Assembly (NCBI GenBank): GCA_964569245.1
Contig: CAZMTK010000012.1
Location: 4,415 to 68,414, forward strand
Direction: 5' to 3'
DNA length: 64,000 nt
Source of the DNA: JAAYTY01 sp964569245
GTDB taxonomy: Bacteria > Fermentibacterota > Fermentibacteria > Fermentibacterales > Fermentibacteraceae
A program made the position numbers and the translations under genes. The notes below the pieces were generated by a model. The model worked only from the letters and a program-made list of their open reading frames with translations, was not told where the DNA came from and searched no databases. This document shows positions 17,811 through 26,169 of the stretch, piece after piece; position 1 is the stretch's first letter, and each line of letters opens with the position of its first letter.

Positions 17811-18536
17811 GTGTCGGGACACAACAAGTGGAGCACCATCAAGCACAAGAAGGGCAAGGCCGACGCCGCCCGCGGCCAGCTGTTCAGCAAGCTGGTGAAG
17901 GAGATCACCGCGGCGGCGAGGGAGGGCGGAGGGGACCCCGAGACGAACGCCCGCCTGAGGGCGGCAGTGGATGCCGCGAAGGCGAGCAACATGCCCTCGG
18001 AGAACATCGAGAGGGCGATCAAGAGGGGCACCGGCGAAATCGAGGGAGTGGTCTTCGAGGAGATGCAGTACGAGGCCTACGGCCCCGGCGGCGTCGCCAT
18101 ACTGATCGACATTCTCACCGACAACAGGAACAGGACCGCCGCGGAGGTCAGGCACATCCTCTCGAGAGGAGGCGGCAGGCTGGGTGCCAAGAACAGCGTC
18201 GCATACCTCTTCTCCAGCGTTGGCCAGATCTACATAGACGGCGGCAGGTACGACGAGGACAAGGTCATGGAGGCCGGCCTGGATGCCGGAGTCGAGGACG
18301 TCCAGACCTCCGGGGACACGATCGTAGTTACGACTTCGCCGGCGGAGCTCTACAAGGTGAAGGCCTCCCTCGAGAGCGCCGGGATAGAGGTCGAGAGCGC
18401 CGAAGTGGCAAAGGTGGCTGCCTCTCCCGTCATCCCGTCCGAGAAGGAGGCGGAGCAGGCCGCCCGGCTCATGGAGATGCTCGAGGAGCACGATGATGTC
18501 CAGGCCGTCCATACGAACCTGGAGATGCCGACCTGA
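17811..18536 (+). CDS. yebC: YebC/PmpR-family regulator or translation factor
   Basis: The 241-residue protein opens with the family hallmark MSGHNKWSTIKHKKG (initiated at GTG) and has NARLRAAVDAAKASNMP and YEAYGPGGVAILIDILTDNRNRT. Family members bind DNA as regulators, or help ribosomes through proline stretches. Gene order yebC-ruvC-ruvA-ruvB is widely conserved. A GAAAGGGGAGC site lies just upstream. The length is normal. Confidence 0.96.
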   Translation: MSGHNKWSTIKHKKGKADAARGQLFSKLVKEITAAAREGGGDPETNARLRAAVDAAKASNMPSENIERAIKRGTGEIEGVVFEEMQYEAYGPGGVAILIDILTDNRNRTAAEVRHILSRGGGRLGAKNSVAYLFSSVGQIYIDGGRYDEDKVMEAGLDAGVEDVQTSGDTIVVTTSPAELYKVKASLESAGIEVESAEVAKVAASPVIPSEKEAEQAARLMEMLEEHDDVQAVHTNLEMPT

Positions 18537-18567
18537 GGAAGGCGCTGTCTCCGTCGAACCCCGGGTA

Positions 18568-19038
18568 GTGCTGGGCATCGACCCCGGCCTCGCCACCACG
18601 GGCTACGGCGTGCTGTCGGCTTCGGTGGGAAGGGTGTCTCTGCTCGATGCTGGCGTCATCCGTTCGAAAAGGAGCCTTCCTCTGCCTGCCAGGCTCGCCG
18701 AGCTCCACGACGGGCTCATGTCGGTCATCATGGCCTTCCACCCCTGCATCATGGGGCTCGAGGAGGTCTATTCCCATTATGCGCATCCAGTCACTGCGAT
18801 CAGCATGGCCCATGCCAGGGGGGTCTTCTGCCTCGCGGCGCAGAAGTCCGGGCTCAGAATGATCTCTCTACCGGCTACCACCATAAAGAAGCTGGTCACA
18901 GGCAACGGCAGGGCGAGCAAGCAGCAGGTCGCCGGCATGGTCGCCCGCCTTCTCGGCATCGCCAATCCCGGCGGGCCGTTCGACGTGACCGACGCTCTTG
19001 CTGCCGCAATAGCCGCGGCGGAGAGCGAGAGACAGTGA
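18568..19038 (+). CDS. ruvC: Holliday junction endonuclease RuvC
   Basis: With the GTG at 18568 the protein has 156 residues and starts LGIDPGLATTGYG, which carries the first catalytic Asp. GLEEVYSHYA holds the catalytic Glu, and the C-terminal DVTDALAAAIA supplies the last acidic residues. It cuts Holliday junctions in the RuvABC complex. The start is uncertain: GTG 18568 matches the family N-terminus but has a poor ribosome site, while ATG 18493/18496 has AGGAG upstream and would add 24-25 residues overlapping yebC. Confidence 0.93.
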   Translation: MLGIDPGLATTGYGVLSASVGRVSLLDAGVIRSKRSLPLPARLAELHDGLMSVIMAFHPCIMGLEEVYSHYAHPVTAISMAHARGVFCLAAQKSGLRMISLPATTIKKLVTGNGRASKQQVAGMVARLLGIANPGGPFDVTDALAAAIAAAESERQ

Positions 19039-19637
19039 TTGACAGCGTCGAGGGAGAGGTGAGAACGGTCGACGAGAGCGGCTTCACTCTTGCCGCCGGT
19101 CCGGTGACCCTGCGCGTCCTCTGCTCGAAGCCGCTCCTGGCCGCTCTCGCCCCCGGCATGCGGGTCTCGCTCCCGGCCTATCTGCAGGTCCAGATCGAGG
19201 GGAACAGGGTGAATCCCGCCCTGATGGCCTTCTCCGGAGAGCTGGAGAGGGATCTCTTCGAGGCGCTGATAACCGTCTCCGGGATCGGCCCCAGGGCCGC
19301 CTTGAAAGCCATAGCCAGACCAGCGGAGGAGATGGTCTCGGCCATCGCCACTGGAGACGAGAAGTTCCTCTCGACGCTGCCGGGGATTGGCAGGGCCAAG
19401 GCGAGGCAGATCGTGGCTTCGCTCGGAGAGAAGTTCTCGGGCATGGCGGCTTCGGCGCCGGATGGGGCCCGCCCGGTCCCGCGGAGCCAGTCCGCGGCCA
19501 GGGCCGTACTCCTCCAGCTCGGCCTCACGGCCGCCGAGGCCGACGAGCTTCTGGCCGAGGCCTCGAGAAGCCTCGGGAGGGATGCCGCTGACTCGGAGCT
19601 CGTGCGCGAGGCCATGAGGCTCAGGACGGGGAGATGA
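19035..19637 (+). CDS. ruvA: Holliday junction DNA helicase subunit RuvA
   Basis: A 200-residue RuvA: the N-terminal OB-fold starts MIDSVEGEVRTVDE, the helix-hairpin-helix region has ALITVSGIGPRAALKA and LPGIGRAKARQIVASL, and the C-terminal domain III (residues 150-200) contacts RuvB. It binds four-way junctions and loads RuvB. The GTG start overlaps the ruvC stop by four bases. Confidence 0.95.
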   Translation: MIDSVEGEVRTVDESGFTLAAGPVTLRVLCSKPLLAALAPGMRVSLPAYLQVQIEGNRVNPALMAFSGELERDLFEALITVSGIGPRAALKAIARPAEEMVSAIATGDEKFLSTLPGIGRAKARQIVASLGEKFSGMAASAPDGARPVPRSQSAARAVLLQLGLTAAEADELLAEASRSLGRDAADSELVREAMRLRTGR

Positions 19638-20668
19638 GCAGGGAATCCATCCTGTCGGCGAACCCGCAGAACGGCGAGGAGTCGATCCTCACCTCCCTCA
19701 GGCCGAGGAGGCTGGACGAGTACGTCGGCCAGAAGATGGTGGTGGAAAACCTGGCCATCGCCATAGGCGCCGCTCTGGAGCGGGGAGAGCCGCTCGACCA
19801 CATCCTGTTCCACGGCCCTCCCGGGCTGGGGAAGACCACGCTCGCCCACGTCATCGCCTGCGAGATGGGAGCGGAAATCGTCTCAACCTCGGGGCCCGCT
19901 CTGGAGCGCCCGGCCGACCTGGTGGGGATACTGACCAATCTCAAGAATTCCAACATCCTCTTCATCGACGAGATACACAGGCTCCCCAGGGTGGTCGAGG
20001 AGTACCTGTATCCGGCCATGGAGGACTTCGAGATAGACTTCGTCCTCGACCCGGGCCCTCATGCGAGAACCGTGAAGCTGGCCCTCGCGAGATTCACGGT
20101 AGTCGGGGCTACTACGAGGGCCGGACTGCTGACCGGTCCGCTGAGGGACCGCTTCGGCCTCTCGCTCCATCTGGACTTCTACCGCCCGGACGAGCTCAGG
20201 CTGATCGTCATGCGCTCGGCTTCCATACTCGGCATGCAGCTCACCCCTGAGGCCTGCGAGACGATCGCGCTCAGAGCGCGGGGCACGCCCAGGATCGCCA
20301 ACAGGCTTCTGAAGCGCGTGAGGGACTATGCGCAGGTCTCCCGCAGGGCGACCGTGGACGAGGATTCCGCTGTGGAGGCCATGGACCTCCACGGTGTGGA
20401 CGAAGCCGGGCTCGACCCGCTGGACAGGCGCTACCTGAGGGTGATCATAGAGCAGTACAACGGAGGGCCGGTCGGCGTATCCGCTCTTGCCGCAACCATA
20501 AACGAGGAGCAGGATACCCTGATCGACATGGTGGAGCCGTTCCTCCTCTCCGCGGGATTCCTGAACAGGACCAGCAGGGGGCGGTGCGCCACCGCTCGAG
20601 CCTGCAGGCACCTGGGATACGACGCTGCGGGAATGCCCGGGCTCTTCGACGGGGGCGGCGATGAGTGA
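19634..20668 (+). CDS. ruvB: Holliday junction branch-migration ATPase RuvB
   Basis: A 344-residue AAA+ motor with Walker A GPPGLGKTT (residues 61-69), Walker B LFIDEIHRL near 113, sensor GATTRAGLL, and a C-terminal winged helix. It drives branch migration with RuvA. The ATG overlaps the ruvA stop (ATGA), and its end overlaps queH by eight bases. Confidence 0.97.
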   Translation: MSRESILSANPQNGEESILTSLRPRRLDEYVGQKMVVENLAIAIGAALERGEPLDHILFHGPPGLGKTTLAHVIACEMGAEIVSTSGPALERPADLVGILTNLKNSNILFIDEIHRLPRVVEEYLYPAMEDFEIDFVLDPGPHARTVKLALARFTVVGATTRAGLLTGPLRDRFGLSLHLDFYRPDELRLIVMRSASILGMQLTPEACETIALRARGTPRIANRLLKRVRDYAQVSRRATVDEDSAVEAMDLHGVDEAGLDPLDRRYLRVIIEQYNGGPVGVSALAATINEEQDTLIDMVEPFLLSAGFLNRTSRGRCATARACRHLGYDAAGMPGLFDGGGDE

Positions 20669-21218
20669 GCCCCTGCTGCTGCACATCTGCTGCGCGCCGT
20701 GTCTCAGCGGTTGTCGCGACCCCCTTTCGGACTCCGGCTGGGAGCTCACCGGCTACTTCTACAACCCGAACATCCATCCATTCTCGGAGCACGAGAGGAG
20801 AGCCTCGACCCTGGCCGACTACTCGAAGAGGATCGGGATGACGGTGCACTTCTCGCAGGGATACCCCCTTGCAGGGAACCTTGCGATGCTGCTCTCGGCC
20901 GGGGAGCGTTGCGCGGCATGCTTCGACGACAGGCTGGGCTCCGCCGCAAGGAAGGCGGCCGAGCTCGGGATCGGTGCATTCACGACGACTCTCTCGCTCA
21001 GCCCGTGGCAGGATCGCGACCTGCTCGTCGCAGCCGGGAGACGGGCTGCCGCAGCCGCAGGAGTGGATTTCGTGGATGTCGATCTGAGAGCATTCTACGG
21101 AAGATCGCTCGAAGCCTCGAGGGCGGCGGGACTCTACAGGCAGAAGTACTGCGGCTGCATCTTCAGCGAGCACGAGAAGCTCTCGGGAACCATCAGGCGC
21201 AAACCGGTCTGCAAGTAA
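20661..21218 (+). CDS. queH: Epoxyqueuosine reductase QueH
   Basis: The 185-residue protein has the cysteine pairs of QueH (DUF208): LHICCAPC at the N-terminus, ERCAACFDD near residue 78 and QKYCGCIFSE near 160, which bind an iron-sulfur cluster and a second metal. It carries out the last step of queuosine tRNA modification, reduction of epoxyqueuosine, independently of cobalamin. It overlaps ruvB by eight bases, so it is likely read through from the ruv operon. Confidence 0.93.
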   Translation: MSEPLLLHICCAPCLSGCRDPLSDSGWELTGYFYNPNIHPFSEHERRASTLADYSKRIGMTVHFSQGYPLAGNLAMLLSAGERCAACFDDRLGSAARKAAELGIGAFTTTLSLSPWQDRDLLVAAGRRAAAAAGVDFVDVDLRAFYGRSLEASRAAGLYRQKYCGCIFSEHEKLSGTIRRKPVCK

Positions 21219-21315
21219 GAGGAAAGGCCTTTGCAAAGGCTGGCTTCTGGCCGGGGAATCACTTATGCTACTATTGAATCTGCATCCGCGAGAACAGCAA
21301 CAATGGAGGATATCC

Positions 21316-23115
21316 ATGAGAATCAGTTTGAATTGGATCTTGCCTGTCGCCCTCCTCTGCCTCAGCGGTCTCTCGTGGGCCGATGCGGCTTCGCAGACCG
21401 ACTGGCAGGGAGGGCCGGGCGTACCGGGCCCCGTCACGAACTGGGGCGACAGGTTCGACATCGGCCTCGATCTCGACTGGGACACGACTCCAGGCCAGCT
21501 CAAGCTCATCATCAAGGAGGGCGAGTTCCCCGTAGGCACACTGGCGACCGCCGTCAACTGCGAAGCCAGCGACTTCGACTACGACGGCGACATGGACATA
21601 GTCGCATGCAACCAGTACGGGAACTCCATCGTCTGGTTCGAGAACCTCGACTCGGGCGACTCCTGGGAGACTCACTCCATCGCCACTTGCTCCGCGCCGA
21701 TGTTCGTCCAGGTCGCCGATCTGGAGGGCGACGGCGACCGTGATGTCATCGCCTCCCTGGTCGGATCTCACGAGATCGTCTGGTGGGAGAACCGCAACGG
21801 GGGGACGACCTGGCTGACCCATGTCCTGGAGGGCGACTTCGACGCTCGTCAGCTCCGCACGCAGGATTTCGACGGCGACGGCGACTTCGACATCGTGGGC
21901 GTCTCCTCCGCCTCCGGCGACGTCGTCTGGTGGAAGAACAGGCTCGCCCAGGGCCTCCCATGGCAGAAGAACTACATAGACGGCTCGCTCCTCGGCGCGT
22001 GGACCTGCGCCGCCGGCGACTTCGACGGCGACGGCGACTTCGACGTGGCGGCGGGCACGAATTCCACGGACGACATCGTGATCTATCTGAACGACCTTCA
22101 GTTCACGGGAAGCTGGATCAAGCAGACGGTTGACGATTCCGCGACGGACCCCTACTGGCTGATCTTCGAGAACCTCGACTCCGATTCCAGGCTCGAGCTC
22201 GTCGCCGCGCTGGCCTCCCGGGTGTCGATCTACGACTACTCCGACACGCTTCCCGGCTGGATAGAGACAGTGGTGGACAACCAGGTGGCGGGTGCATGGT
22301 CGGTCGCTTCGGCCGATCTCGACAGCGACGGCGACAAGGATCTTGCAGCCATGGCGTGGTACTCGGCTGACCTGATCATGTACGAGCACGAGGGCAGCAG
22401 CTGGATCCGCACGATGATCGACGACAACGCCAGCGGCGGGTCGTCAGTGGTCGTCGCCGACATCGACGGGGACCTGGTTCCCGACCTCGCCGGCACACTC
22501 TACAACGAGAACAAGGTGAGCTGGTGGAGGATCGGGGGGTTCGCCACCCCCGGCGTACTGCAGTCCTCGATCTTCGACACCGGGATCGAGACCGCCATCT
22601 GGCAGTACATCTTCTACAGCTACGAGCTGCCGCAGAACACCTACGTGAACTTCAACGTGAGGAGCTCCGACGATCCCGACAACATGGGGCCCTGGTCCCC
22701 CACCATCTACGAGCCGGGTTCACTCGTGGGCTACCTGGAGAACGGCGACCGGTACATGCAGTACCAGGTCACGCTGGCCACGGCCAACCCCTATCTCACG
22801 CCGAGCCTCAAGGACGTCACGATCCTCTGGACGCCCACCGGAATAGAGGGCGGTGGCGAGAGCCCGGTTCTCTCGCTGCTCACGCCGAACCCCGCGAGGG
22901 GATCGTTCACCCTGAGCTGGAGCCTGGAGCAGCCCGGAGCTGCCAGCCTGGTGGTGTTCGATGCCTCGGGCAGGATCGTGAGGAGCCTCGCTGAGGGCTG
23001 GCAGGAGGCCGGAACGCACCAGACGGTGGTTGACGGGCTTCCCGCCGGGATCTATGCCGCCTGTCTCCAGGGCGAGGGCTTCACTGCGCTCAGAAGGGTC
23101 GTGGTGCTGCCCTAG
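21316..23115 (+). CDS. Secreted FG-GAP/VCBS repeat protein with sorting tail
   Basis: A 599-residue exported protein. It has a signal peptide (residues 1-23, LLCLSGLSWADA) and at least six VCBS/FG-GAP repeats between about 80 and 400, each with an Asp-rich calcium loop such as DFDGDGDFD and a paired aromatic strand. A C-terminal domain of about 80 residues (LTPNPARGSFTLSW, then FDASGRIVRSL and LPAGIYAACL) fits the Por/FlgD-type sorting tail of type IX secretion substrates. It is probably a surface beta-propeller. ATG 21316 has GGAGGATATCC upstream. A TATGCT at 21264 could be its -10 element. Confidence 0.87.
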   Translation: MRISLNWILPVALLCLSGLSWADAASQTDWQGGPGVPGPVTNWGDRFDIGLDLDWDTTPGQLKLIIKEGEFPVGTLATAVNCEASDFDYDGDMDIVACNQYGNSIVWFENLDSGDSWETHSIATCSAPMFVQVADLEGDGDRDVIASLVGSHEIVWWENRNGGTTWLTHVLEGDFDARQLRTQDFDGDGDFDIVGVSSASGDVVWWKNRLAQGLPWQKNYIDGSLLGAWTCAAGDFDGDGDFDVAAGTNSTDDIVIYLNDLQFTGSWIKQTVDDSATDPYWLIFENLDSDSRLELVAALASRVSIYDYSDTLPGWIETVVDNQVAGAWSVASADLDSDGDKDLAAMAWYSADLIMYEHEGSSWIRTMIDDNASGGSSVVVADIDGDLVPDLAGTLYNENKVSWWRIGGFATPGVLQSSIFDTGIETAIWQYIFYSYELPQNTYVNFNVRSSDDPDNMGPWSPTIYEPGSLVGYLENGDRYMQYQVTLATANPYLTPSLKDVTILWTPTGIEGGGESPVLSLLTPNPARGSFTLSWSLEQPGAASLVVFDASGRIVRSLAEGWQEAGTHQTVVDGLPAGIYAACLQGEGFTALRRVVVLP

Positions 23116-23138
23116 CCGGTTTCGGACCTGTTTGAAGC

Positions 23139-23162
23139 GGGCCCGCGGGCGACCGCGGGCCC
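23139..23162 (+). terminator. GC-rich hairpin after the VCBS gene
   Basis: A perfect 10-bp stem (GGGCCCGCGG with CCGCGGGCCC) around a GCGA tetraloop sits 24 bases after the stop codon. Downstream is TTCCGC rather than a long T-tract, so termination would be imperfect. Its position fits the end of the VCBS transcript. Confidence 0.6.
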
Positions 23163-23226
23163 TTCCGCATCCAGGGACTGCTGATTCCGCATCGGAACAG
23201 TCAGTGTGGAGACGCCGAAGGCGAGG

Positions 23227-23530
23227 GAGGCCGTGAGTTCAGGCGCCTCCTTCGATGCGGACCGGCAGGGCGCCTGCCCTGNNNNNNNNNNNNNNNNNNN
23301 NNNNNNNNNNNNNNNNNNNNNNNNNNNNNNNNNNNNNNNNNNNNNNNNNNNNNNNNNNNNNNNNNNNNNNNNNNNNNNNNNTTCGCGAGATCCCTTCGGG
23401 ATCGTCGCGGCGAGGCCGTGAGTTCAGGCGCCTCCTTCGATGCGGACCGGCAGGGCGCCTGCCCTGCCGGCATGTCGTTCTCTTTCGCGAGATCCCTTCG
23501 GGATCGTCGCGGCGAGGCCGTGAGTTCAGG
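23227..23530. repeat. Tandem 102-bp hairpin-rich repeat array
   Basis: Copies of one unit begin at 23227, 23412 and 23514. The complete unit at 23412-23513 is 102 bp long and identical where it overlaps the other copies. Each unit holds two hairpins: CCGGCAGGGC/GCCCTGCCGG around GCCT (23447-23470) and GATCCC/GGGATC around TTC (23491-23505). The latter extends with CGCGA/TCGCG beyond a bulged G. Part of the array is replaced by Ns, so the copy number is unknown (at least two full equivalents). The period is a multiple of three, leaving frames open, but no ribosome site or protein character supports a gene. Confidence 0.85.
23282..23381. other. Assembly gap of 100 Ns inside the repeat array
   Basis: The gap follows 55 bases of one unit and precedes the last 30 bases of another. 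Keeping the 102-bp phase needs 17 plus a multiple of 102 missing bases, so the 100 Ns are a placeholder and not a measured length. Repeat collapse is the likely cause. Confidence 0.95.
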
Positions 23531-23548
23531 CGCCTCCTGAACTCACGG
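23518..23548 (-). terminator. Terminal inverted repeat closing the array
   Basis: A perfect 13-bp stem (CCGTGAGTTCAGG with CCTGAACTCACGG) around CGCCT forms where the last repeat unit is cut off after its first 24 bases. The stop codon of the minus-strand gene lies inside the right arm, so the hairpin could end that transcript. It has no T-tract in either direction. Confidence 0.45.
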
Positions 23549-24049
23549 GAATGAATTGAGGCCCATGAAGGAGGAGATCTTCCAGACGCCGTCCTCCTCC
23601 TCCAGGACCACCGAGCTGGGGATCTCGATTCCGGAAGGGCCGACGAACTTCACCGAGAGCGTCGCCCTCCGGCCGGACCTGCTCGCGCCCGTGATCTCCA
23701 TCTCGTAGGTGGAGTACCTCGCCATCATGATAGGCAGCGACACCGTCAGCCGCAGGTACTCGCGGGGGGTCCACTCGTCGGGCGTGCCGGCGTCGGCGGG
23801 ATACCCCGCGGCCCTCAGCCTCAGCATCGTGGCTTCCTCGTCGTTCCGCAGGCTGTTCCTGAGGTCGGCGAGCATCAGCTCGACCACCTCGAGGGCCTGG
23901 CTCGACGCCAGCGAGTCTGCGGTGGCGGAGTCGCCGGTTCTGAGGGCGTCGAAGAAGGCGAGCGCACAGGAGGCAGGATCGTCCGGCAGGGAAAGGGCCG
24001 TAGAAGCTGCAGCCAGCATGACCGGAAGCGAGAACCGCCATACCTTCAT
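23543..24049 (-). CDS. Exported protein of unknown function
   Basis: A 168-residue protein with a signal peptide (residues 1-21, VMLAAASTALS). The mature part resembles small NTF2/DUF4878-type folds: a helix with ASCALAFFDALRTGDSATADSLA near residue 27 and a closing strand region VVLEEEDGVWKISSF. This type often forms a periplasmic or lipoprotein domain with no catalytic residues. Its last codons lie in the hairpin at the edge of the repeat array, so the C-terminus may have been changed by that insertion. It starts 51 bases downstream of pepT on the same strand and may share its transcript. Confidence 0.6.
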   Translation of the reverse strand: MKVWRFSLPVMLAAASTALSLPDDPASCALAFFDALRTGDSATADSLASSQALEVVELMLADLRNSLRNDEEATMLRLRAAGYPADAGTPDEWTPREYLRLTVSLPIMMARYSTYEMEITGASRSGRRATLSVKFVGPSGIEIPSSVVLEEEDGVWKISSFMGLNSFP

Positions 24050-24100
24050 GCCGCACCTCCATCAGGCCCGGCTTCCTGGCCAAGCCGGCCCGGAGCGGTG

Positions 24101-25318
24101 TCAGGCTCTCTCCGCCCACACCTCTAGTATTCTAACCACGCAGTCCCTGGAGAGTTCCAAGCCCCTGTCCGCCACCCACTCGGCTCGCGAATGGAACATC
24201 TCGCCCCCGGTCGGCAGGTTCACGCAGGGCACGCCCATGTAGGAGAGCCTCGACCCGTCGGTCCCGCCCCTTATCGCGCCCTCGCGGGGCTCCAGGCCGG
24301 CTCGCCTGGTCCCCTCGAGCGCATACTCGATCAGCCGCCTGTCCCGGTTCAGTATCTCTCCGGGATTCCTGTACTGGTCCCTGATCTCCAGCGACACCTG
24401 GACGCCGGGATGGCAGGCCCTGACTGCCTCCGCAATGGCCCCGAGCCGCATCTTCCGCCTCTCCAGCCCCTCCCTGTCGAAATCCCTCAGGATCATCCGC
24501 AGCCTGCTCTCGGATGCATTGCCGGAGAGCGACATGGGGTAGTCGTAGCCCTGCATTCCCGTGCTGTTCTCCGGCATCTCCTCCGCGCGCAGCATGGAAA
24601 CGGCGTCGCAGGCTGCGCGAAGCGAGTTCACCATTATCCCGGCCGCGCTCCCGGGGTGCACCTGCCGGCCCTTGAAGGTCCAGTCGGCCGACGAGGCGTT
24701 GAAGGTCTGCGTCTCCACCTCTCCGACGGGGCCGCCGTCGATCGTGTAGGCGAATCTCGCTCCGAATCTGCCGGTGTCGAAGCGGTCGACCCCCCTGCCG
24801 ATCTCCTCGTCGGACGTGAAGGCCACCGACAGCGGCGGGTGGGGGATCGAGGGGTCGGAAGCCAGCATGCCGCAGATTTCCATGATGATCGCCACGCCGG
24901 CCTTGTCGTCAACGCCCAGCAGCGTGCTGCCGTCGCCGGTGACTATGGTGGCCCCGAGGTAGCGAAGCATGTCAGCGCACTCCGAAGGGTCTATCACGAC
25001 TCCGCCTCCTAGTCGGATGGGCGAGCCGTCCCAGTTCTCGTGAAGGACCGGCTTCACTCCGGCTCCCGGAGCCTCCGGTGATGTGTCGACATGCGCTATC
25101 AGACCCAGCGGCGTGCTCCCGGTGCCTCCCGGGACTCTGGCATAGAGGATCCCCTCGTCGCCGAGGAAGACGCCGGTCATCCCTAGAGAGGTCAGCTCGT
25201 CTCTCAGAAGCCTGAGGAACTCGGTCTGTCCGGGAGTCGAAGGCGAGGCCCCGGACGACTCGTCGGAGGCGGTGTCGAGCACGGCATATCGCAGGAATCT
25301 CTCGAGGAGACCGGTCAT
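24101..25318 (-). CDS. pepT: Peptidase T (tripeptide aminopeptidase)
   Basis: The 405-residue M20 metallopeptidase shows the di-zinc ligand set: HVDTSPEAPG near residue 80, LLGVDDKAG near 140, TSDEEIGRG near 175, and TIDGGPVGE near 198, followed by GGTDGSRLSYMG near 355. PepT removes the N-terminal residue of tripeptides in the cytoplasm. The ATG at 25318 has GGAAGGAGGCAGC upstream; an in-frame extension of more than 200 residues beyond it is Arg/Gly-rich and not homologous. Confidence 0.95.
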   Translation of the reverse strand: MTGLLERFLRYAVLDTASDESSGASPSTPGQTEFLRLLRDELTSLGMTGVFLGDEGILYARVPGGTGSTPLGLIAHVDTSPEAPGAGVKPVLHENWDGSPIRLGGGVVIDPSECADMLRYLGATIVTGDGSTLLGVDDKAGVAIIMEICGMLASDPSIPHPPLSVAFTSDEEIGRGVDRFDTGRFGARFAYTIDGGPVGEVETQTFNASSADWTFKGRQVHPGSAAGIMVNSLRAACDAVSMLRAEEMPENSTGMQGYDYPMSLSGNASESRLRMILRDFDREGLERRKMRLGAIAEAVRACHPGVQVSLEIRDQYRNPGEILNRDRRLIEYALEGTRRAGLEPREGAIRGGTDGSRLSYMGVPCVNLPTGGEMFHSRAEWVADRGLELSRDCVVRILEVWAERA

Positions 25319-25417
25319 GCTGCCTCCTTCCACGGCGGAGCACGCTTGTAGTATATAGGCGCGATTCAGCCAGGGCACGTCCAGAGGGAGGTGGATTCCC
25401 GCCGTCCGCGGCATTCG

Positions 25418-26149
25418 ATGGAGAACTTCCTGACTTTGATCGAAGTCGCGAGGTGCCTGGGCCTCTCCATTCCCGATACGGAGAAGGCGCTCAGGAAGTC
25501 CGGGCTCAGATCCTCCTTCGCCTCCGGTCAGAGACGCTACCTGCGCGACGACGTCGTGGAGTGGCTCGAGGCGGAGTTCGGGAGCCTGACTGCTGAGAGG
25601 CTCCGCAACATGGACCTCTCGAACGCCTCGACCGCGGGCCTGGATCCGTCCCAGCCGTTCGTGACGAGGATCCTCGAAGCCGGCAACATCCATGCCGCAG
25701 TCCCTGCCCGTACACGGTCCTCCATGCTCCGCAGCCTGGCCGCGCTGGCCTGCGAGAGCGGAGCCACCTACGACGAGCGGGCGCTTCTGGAAGAGCTCGA
25801 GGAGAGGGAGTCCGTCGTCTCGACCGCTCTGCCTGTCGGAGTGGCGTTCCCGCATCCCAGGGACATGCGAAGGATCTACGTGGAGAACGACCTGCTGCTG
25901 CTCGCCAGAACCTTGTCTCCGATCCCGTTCGGCGCGCAGGGCGGCAGGCTGACCAGCCTTTTCTTCCTTCTTCTGTTCCCCGACCCCAGCATGCATCTGC
26001 ACGTTCTCGCGAGGCTCAACAGGCTCCTCCGCGACGACAGGCTCATTGGCGGCCTCCTCGCGGCCGAAGACGAACAGGAGATGCTTTTCCTTGTCAAATG
26101 CGTCGAGGAGGCTCTGATCTCCTCGGCCGGTTCCGCGGCCGGGTCGTGA
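25418..26149 (+). CDS. HTH-domain PTS EIIA-like regulator
   Basis: A 243-residue two-domain protein. Residues 1-60 look like an excisionase/MerR-type DNA-binding helix-turn-helix (LTLIEVARCLGLSIPDTEKALR, SGQRRYLRDDVVEWL). Residues 85-235 are a nitrogen-type PTS EIIA domain with the phospho-acceptor His146 in VGVAFPHPRD. A phosphorylated EIIA would let carbon or nitrogen state control DNA binding or partner binding. The start is unsettled between ATG 25418 and GTG 25391, which has GGGAG too close. It is divergent to pepT and followed after 20 bases by pyrB. Confidence 0.8.
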   Translation: MENFLTLIEVARCLGLSIPDTEKALRKSGLRSSFASGQRRYLRDDVVEWLEAEFGSLTAERLRNMDLSNASTAGLDPSQPFVTRILEAGNIHAAVPARTRSSMLRSLAALACESGATYDERALLEELEERESVVSTALPVGVAFPHPRDMRRIYVENDLLLLARTLSPIPFGAQGGRLTSLFFLLLFPDPSMHLHVLARLNRLLRDDRLIGGLLAAEDEQEMLFLVKCVEEALISSAGSAAGS

Positions 26150-26169
26150 CCGGGCTGCACGGAGGTCCT

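Noticed and set aside
21226..21239. 14-base palindrome GCCTTTGCAAAGGC after queH, possible terminator.
   Set aside because: As a hairpin it has essentially no loop, and no T-tract follows; it may be a protein site but nothing supports it.
23282..23381. Interpretation of the array as a CRISPR.
   Set aside because: The units are directly adjacent 102-mers with no variable spacers, and no cas gene is nearby.
23255..23554. Open frame across the repeat array giving a repeating 34-residue peptide.
   Set aside because: It results from the 102-bp period being divisible by three. No ribosome site exists, and the Arg-rich peptide lacks protein character.
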